From an uncultured bacterium (GTDB taxonomy: Bacteria; Gemmatimonadota; Gemmatimonadetes; Longimicrobiales; RSA9), in contig CALBZE010000090.1 of assembly GCA_937889645.1 (NCBI GenBank), forward strand, positions 1-10,269: a stretch of 10,269 nt of DNA, given 5' to 3'. The notes under the pieces are model-generated. The model saw nothing but the letters and a program-made list of their open reading frames with translations, did not search any database and was not told the DNA's origin. How positions within the stretch are numbered: the stretch's first letter is position 1; every line of letters begins with the position of its first letter. Position numbers and translations under genes: made by a program. Of this stretch, positions 7,177-10,269 are shown piece after piece.

Positions 7177-7365
7177 TCAGCCGAGTCGGCCGGTGGTGTT
7201 CGTCAGATCGAGCCAGCTGAAGCCACCCTCGCCGCCCACGATCGGCGACTGGAGCGTGAGCCTCTCGAGCGTCGGCAGCTCTTCGAGCGTCGGTGTACGC
7301 CACGACCGCCGCAGTACGGGAACACGACCGGCGGGCTCAGCCGCCGTGAACGGGGACTCGTTCAT
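7177..7365 (-). CDS. Precursor peptide B, lasso-type RiPP leader
   Basis: This 62-aa peptide begins MNESPFTAAEP and ends TTGRLG. Residues W22, P25, L27 and T37 keep the exact spacing of the lasso leader motif, with Trp for Tyr and Pro31 where Gly is usual. The C-terminal part (39-62) includes GGEGGFSWLDL. Two ring models fit: Gln39 as core residue 1 with Glu46 as residue 8, which obeys the Thr-next-to-last rule; or Gly45 with Asp53, a nine-residue ring that matches the Gly-Asp pair of precursors A and C. A strong Shine-Dalgarno AGGAGG (7370-7375) lies four bases before the ATG, and a good promoter lies about 100 bases upstream. RCC1-B follows after 27 nt. It could be another leader-dependent RiPP class, since no maturation enzymes are in the window. 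Confidence 0.75.
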   Translation of the reverse strand: MNESPFTAAEPAGRVPVLRRSWRTPTLEELPTLERLTLQSPIVGGEGGFSWLDLTNTTGRLG

Positions 7366-7466
7366 CACGCCTCCTCGCGCGATAGGTTGTGAATGAATGG
7401 AAGGAAGCGATATCGTGCGGCCCGCCTGACGGCCGGTCGGGAGGGAACGGACGATAGCGGGCGAAT

Positions 7467-7494
7467 CGTATACCACCGACCCGCCTACTGTCAA
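7467..7494 (-). promoter_or_regulatory. Promoter for precursor B and RCC1-B
   Basis: On the - strand, TTGACA (7489-7494) is followed after 16 bp by TATACG (7467-7472). The stretch TTGACRGWAGGCGGST is shared with the promoter of cassette C, which supports a real function. The transcript would have a leader of about 95 nt. Confidence 0.6.
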
Positions 7495-7511
7495 GGAGGA
7501 GCCGGGCGCAA

Positions 7512-7558
7512 TCTCGAGGGTGCCGCGCGGCGCCAAGCACCGCCGGGCACCCTCGAGA
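7512..7558 (-). other. 13-bp stem-loop just upstream of promoter B
   Basis: Arms 7512-7524 and 7546-7558 pair perfectly around a 21-nt loop. On the - strand the inner part reads GGTGCC-N21-GGCACC, the same layout as the hairpin before promoter C. No T-run follows. It may end transcripts arriving from the TolB-like gene or may be a control element of the cassette. Confidence 0.5.
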
Positions 7559-7659
7559 GGACTCGGCCGGCGTATTCGCCCGTCGCTCACCGCGCAACGG
7601 GCAGAGACCGTCGCGAGGTCGCGTTGGGGGTAGGATTGGGGATTCAGGGCGCAGGAGTC

Positions 7660-7709
7660 GGGGGTCGGGACTCCGGAGGGTCGGCGCCTCCTCACCGCCC
7701 CCGACCCCC
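7660..7709 (-). terminator. GC-rich hairpin just after the TolB-like gene
   Basis: The arms gggggtcggg (7660-7669) and cccgaccccc (7700-7709) pair around a 30-nt loop that contains further complementary bases. It begins four bases after the stop codon of the TolB-like gene. There is no T-run, so termination is possible but unproven. Confidence 0.35.
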
Positions 7710-7712
7710 CGT

Positions 7713-8837
7713 TCAATCCGGCACGGCGGCGGGATTCCGCGCCGGCCCCGGCAGCGGGATCTCGTGCACCTCGCCCGGCCGCTCCGGGTCGAGCCATCGC
7801 AGCGCCGGCGTGCTGCCCGTGTAGGCGACGTAGACGATCCGGCCATCCGGGAGCCATGCCGGCTGACCGTCGCTCCCCTCGCGCTCGGTCAGGCGGGTGA
7901 CGGAGCCGTCGCTCAGGCGCAGCAGGTAGAGTTCGGTGTCGCCATCGCGGTTCGAGGCGAAGGCGATCCAGCGGCCGTCGGGGCTCCAGGCCGGCTCGAA
8001 CTCGCCGCCGCTGCCGCCCTCGACCAGCGTGGCCGTGCCGCCGTTCCAGACGAAGATGTCCGGGCTGCCCGCGGCAGTCGAGACGAAGGCGAGGGTCTGG
8101 CCGTCGGGGCTCCACGCGGGCGAGACCTCGAGCGTGCCGTCGTGCCCGTGGGTCGGATCCGGCCGCTGCGCGCCGGTCCCGTCCGCGGCGGCGACGTAGA
8201 GCCGCGTGAGGCCGAAACCGCGCACGAACGCGAGCCGGGTGCCGTCGGGCGAAAGCGTGGGGTGCTTCTCGGGGTTGCTCGTCTTCGTCAGACGGACCTC
8301 GCCGCCGCCCGCGAGCGTCGTCCTGTACAACGCATCGTTGCCGTCGCGATCGCTCACGAAGACGACGACGTCGCCCGCGACGGTCGGGTCGGAATCGGCC
8401 GCCGCGTGCGTCGTCAGCCGCACGAGGTCGCCGCCGTCCAGCGCCGCGCGGTAGATGTCGCGATTGCCATCCACGACCATGTCGAAGAGGATCGTGGGCG
8501 GGACGGCGACGTCGAGCGTCCGCGTCAACTCGTCGCCGTCGTGGAGCGCCGTGACCCGGACGGGGCCGGCCCGCCGGAGGCGCAGCGTGTCCCCGCGCAG
8601 GGTCCCGGCGTCCGCCGGGCTCACCCGCCACGAAACCGCCCCCGGCGGCAGCGTATCGCCCTCCGACGCGACGGCACGCAGCACGACCGGCAGGCCGCGC
8701 TCGAGCCGACCCACGGCGACGATGGCCGCGAGCGAGCCGCCGTCCGAGCGTGGCCCCGGCTCCGTACCCCCCGACCCACCACACGCTGCCGCGAGCAGCA
8801 GGACGAGGGCGGATCGGATGGGGAACGAGCGCCGCAT
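7713..8837 (-). CDS. TolB/PD40-like beta-propeller lipoprotein
   Basis: This 374-aa protein has signal peptide RRSFPIRSALVLLL and lipobox AAAC (Cys19), so it is probably lipid-anchored outside the cytoplasm. Residues about 30-125 look like an Ig-like domain (AVSWRVSPADAGTL, VRVTALHDGDE). The rest is a propeller of about six PD40 repeats with typical PxxSPDGxxLAF signatures: HPTLSPDGTRLAFVRG, SPAWSPDGQTLAFVS, EPAWSPDGRWIAFASNRDGD and QPAWLPDGRIVYV. It resembles TolB and the propeller of prolyl-oligopeptidase relatives, but no peptidase domain follows, so a hydrolase role is not supported. It starts 44 nt after RCC1-C with no promoter seen between and probably belongs to the same transcript. 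The ATG at 8837 is chosen because it starts the signal peptide; its ribosome-binding site is weak. A partner-binding role at the surface is an inference. Confidence 0.85.
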   Translation of the reverse strand: MRRSFPIRSALVLLLAAACGGSGGTEPGPRSDGGSLAAIVAVGRLERGLPVVLRAVASEGDTLPPGAVSWRVSPADAGTLRGDTLRLRRAGPVRVTALHDGDELTRTLDVAVPPTILFDMVVDGNRDIYRAALDGGDLVRLTTHAAADSDPTVAGDVVVFVSDRDGNDALYRTTLAGGGEVRLTKTSNPEKHPTLSPDGTRLAFVRGFGLTRLYVAAADGTGAQRPDPTHGHDGTLEVSPAWSPDGQTLAFVSTAAGSPDIFVWNGGTATLVEGGSGGEFEPAWSPDGRWIAFASNRDGDTELYLLRLSDGSVTRLTEREGSDGQPAWLPDGRIVYVAYTGSTPALRWLDPERPGEVHEIPLPGPARNPAAVPD

Positions 8838-8881
8838 CTCGGAACGAACCTTTATGGGAACACCCAGCAGCCAGCCCGCAC

Positions 8882-9868
8882 TCAGTACGTGCCCGCGACG
8901 AAGACGGGGACGGCGTTGTTGATCGTTCTCCCGTCGCCGTGCTGGCCGAAGACATTGCTGCCCCAGCAATACGCCGGCCCGGCCACGCTCAGGCCGCAGG
9001 CGTGATAATGGCCGGCCGAGACCGTGAGCGTTGCGTGCGCCGTCGGCACCTGCACGGCCACGGGCGTCAGACGGTCGATTCTCGTACCGTCGCCGAGCTG
9101 GCCGTAGCGGTTGTCGCCCCAGCAGTAGAGCTTGCCGTCCAGGTCATGTCCGCAGGTATGACCATATCCCGCCGAGATCCGCGTCAGGCGCACGCTGTAG
9201 GCGTCCGGGTCCGGCACCTCCGTCCAGACGAGCACGCTGAAGCGAAACTTCGTCGCTCCGTTCAGTGCGAACTGCCACGTCTTCGCACCGCTCGTCTCGC
9301 CAGGCATAAGGACCTCGTCGCCGCCGAGCAGCGCGCCCGAATACTCGTAGTACTTCTGCGGCACGGCCTCCGTGAAGGTGGCCTCGCCGTCGTGGTTGAG
9401 CACCTCGACCCCGTTGTTCGGCTCGTCCACGAAGAAGACCCGCACCCCCGCCGCCTCGGCCGTCGTCCCGTCCAGTGTGCCGAACGGCTGGAGCGTCAGG
9501 TTCTGCACCGTCACGTTCGCACTCCACGTCGTCGCGTCCATCGACGGGGTATCATTCGCCATGCGCACGAACCGGTGCTGGCTGCCGACGATCAGGTTGT
9601 AGCTCGGACCACCGCTCGACTCGCCATTCATGCCGCCGGCCGGCTCGCACTCCAGATCGCCGCCCTTGCCAATGTCGACCGCGCAGTCGATTCGAACCGC
9701 AAACGCCGGTTGCGGCGCCGCAGGTTCGGCGCCGCCGTCCAGCGGCACCGTCGGCTCCTCACCGCAGCCGGCGAAGAAGACCACGAGCGCGGCGCACACG
9801 CCTATGCCGGCGGGCCGCACGTTGCGATATACGACGCTTGTCTTGTCGGCCACGGTCTTGTCGGCCAT
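8882..9868 (-). CDS. RCC1-C: short lipoprotein with only two RCC1 blades
   Basis: This 328-aa paralogue of RCC1-B has a long signal peptide with lipobox FFAGC (Cys35) followed by GEEPTVPLDGG. The N-terminal domain (about 45-225) matches RCC1-B closely: GGPSYNLIVGSQHRFVRMAN, GVRVFFVDEPNNGVEVLNHD, QKYYEYSG and FRFSVLVWTEVPDP. Only two RCC1 blades follow, each with Cys-x9-Cys and YCWG. They correspond to the first (LTRISAG..HTCG) and last (GPAYCWG, VPVFVAGTY) blades of RCC1-B. Two blades cannot close a seven-blade ring, so the protein must assemble with others, fold differently or be a reduced copy. The frame is intact and the shared C-terminus argues against simple truncation. GGAG (9875-9878) lies six bases before the ATG. 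The first codons contain a 15-bp near-repeat encoding ADKT twice, and a GTG within it is a possible alternative start. It lies 29 nt after precursor C. Confidence 0.85.
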   Translation of the reverse strand: MADKTVADKTSVVYRNVRPAGIGVCAALVVFFAGCGEEPTVPLDGGAEPAAPQPAFAVRIDCAVDIGKGGDLECEPAGGMNGESSGGPSYNLIVGSQHRFVRMANDTPSMDATTWSANVTVQNLTLQPFGTLDGTTAEAAGVRVFFVDEPNNGVEVLNHDGEATFTEAVPQKYYEYSGALLGGDEVLMPGETSGAKTWQFALNGATKFRFSVLVWTEVPDPDAYSVRLTRISAGYGHTCGHDLDGKLYCWGDNRYGQLGDGTRIDRLTPVAVQVPTAHATLTVSAGHYHACGLSVAGPAYCWGSNVFGQHGDGRTINNAVPVFVAGTY

Positions 9869-9897
9869 GGGAGTCTCCGTGTGCGGGTGGAGGTGTC

Positions 9898-10089
9898 TCA
9901 GCCCAGTCGGCTCGTCGAACTCGAGAGGTCCAGCCAGCTGAAGCCACCCTCGCCGCCCTCGATCGGCGACTGGAGCGTGATTGCGGAGAGCGGCGCGAGA
10001 TCCGTGACGGTGGGCACTCGCCAGGGCAGGCGCGGCGTGCACGGGATCGAGACCGGCGCGGCGGCCGGCACCGGGCGGGATTCGGTCAT
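9898..10089 (-). CDS. Precursor peptide C, lasso-type RiPP leader
   Basis: This 63-aa peptide begins MTESRPVPAAAP and ends STSRLG. W23, P26, V28 and T38 keep the lasso-leader spacing; Ala32 replaces the usual Gly. The segment TLQSPIEGGEGGFSWLDL is identical to precursor B except for one residue, while the N-terminal 22 residues are unrelated, so the C-terminal half is under constraint. Possible rings are Gln40 with Glu47, or Gly46 with Asp54. AGGAGG (10094-10099) lies four bases before the ATG, as in cassette B. RCC1-C follows after 29 nt, and the promoter is about 105 bases upstream. Maturation enzymes are not in the window. Confidence is high that it is a real gene and moderate for the lasso assignment. 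Confidence 0.75.
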   Translation of the reverse strand: MTESRPVPAAAPVSIPCTPRLPWRVPTVTDLAPLSAITLQSPIEGGEGGFSWLDLSSSTSRLG

Positions 10090-10194
10090 GAAGCCTCCTC
10101 ACGAGACAGGTCTTGCGACAGCGAGCAAGAGGAAAAGTCGGACGGACGAGCTTCCTTCCCTGACCGGGCACGCCGCGCTCGTCGGGGACTAGTT

Positions 10195-10221
10195 TGTATA
10201 TCCCCAGCCGCCTTCCGTCAA
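10195..10221 (-). promoter_or_regulatory. Promoter for precursor C, RCC1-C and the TolB-like gene
   Basis: On the - strand, TTGACG (10216-10221) is followed after 15 bp by TATACA (10195-10200); an alternative TACAAA (10193-10198) gives 17 bp. The sequence between is closely related to promoter B. It directly abuts the T-run of the terminator upstream. Confidence 0.6.
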
Positions 10222-10268
10222 GAGAAAAAATTGCCGGTGCCTCGCACCGGCGAGCGGCGCGAGGCACC
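10222..10268 (-). terminator. Rho-independent terminator of an unseen upstream gene
   Basis: On the - strand, an 8-bp stem with a 3-nt loop (10233-10251) is followed at once by AATTTTTTCTC. A competing 10-bp stem (10236-10245 with 10259-10268) overlaps it and reads GGTGCC-N21-GGCACC. It should end transcription of a - strand gene lying beyond the right edge, which isolates cassette C as its own unit. Confidence 0.75.
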
Positions 10269-10269
10269 A

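Noticed and set aside
5290..7392. Long + strand frame of 700 codons opposite RCC1-B
   Set aside because: Its internal repeats only mirror the RCC1 blades on the other strand, and it has no convincing start or motif.
7713..8837. Lasso peptide isopeptidase
   Set aside because: Only the propeller part is present; there is no alpha/beta-hydrolase domain or catalytic serine motif.
7764..10192. Two long + strand frames (7764-9005 and 8750-10192) opposite the TolB-like and RCC1-C genes
   Set aside because: They overlap each other and true genes, have shadow-like composition and no recognisable domains.
1..10269. tRNA, rRNA or insertion sequence genes
   Set aside because: No cloverleaf, rRNA-like stretch or transposase motif was found on either strand.

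Overview
The window is GC-rich, with strongly GC-biased third codon positions, and it is built almost entirely from repeated cassettes. Each cassette has a small ribosomally made precursor peptide (62-69 aa) followed 27-40 nt later by a large exported lipoprotein. Exported lipoproteins carrying RCC1, LamG, BIG2-type Ig-like and TolB/PD40 domains, together with lasso-type RiPP leaders, suggest a Gemmatimonadota-like soil bacterium (for example Longimicrobium relatives). This is an inference from style; there is no marker gene in the window.

Left part, + strand: about 180 nt of leader DNA holds a direct repeat, a weak promoter candidate and a palindrome. Precursor peptide A (179-388) follows, then two paralogous lipoproteins, LamG-1 (429-2663) and LamG-2 (2750-4966). 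Each has a conserved N-terminal exported domain, a BIG2 Ig-like domain, a LamG (ConA-like lectin) domain and a second BIG2 domain. The two genes share a 464-bp block with no differences, set in clearly diverged flanks, which looks like recent gene conversion.

Middle: a convergent intergenic stretch (4967-5409) holds what looks like the remnant of a small lipoprotein gene and hairpins that could stop transcription from either side.

Right part, - strand, read from right to left: a rho-independent terminator of an unseen upstream gene; a promoter; precursor C (10089-9898); a short RCC1 lipoprotein with two blades (9868-8882); a TolB/PD40-like propeller lipoprotein (8837-7713); a hairpin and a second promoter; precursor B (7365-7177); and a full seven-blade RCC1 lipoprotein (7149-5410). 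Precursors B and C, their promoters, their ribosome-binding regions and the N-terminal halves of their lipoproteins are clearly duplicates. The distal parts of the lipoproteins have diverged by gain or loss of blades.

How it may fit together: all three precursors share a leader with the spacing [YW]-x2-P-x-[LV]-x9-T, the spacing of lasso-peptide leaders recognised by the RRE/peptidase. They also share a Gly- and Asp-containing C-terminal segment ending in RLG. No lasso B protein, cyclase or exporter lies in the window, so maturation would depend on genes elsewhere. The repeated pairing of precursor and surface lipoprotein suggests a system in which a modified small peptide and a displayed beta-rich protein work together, but that link is inference from synteny.
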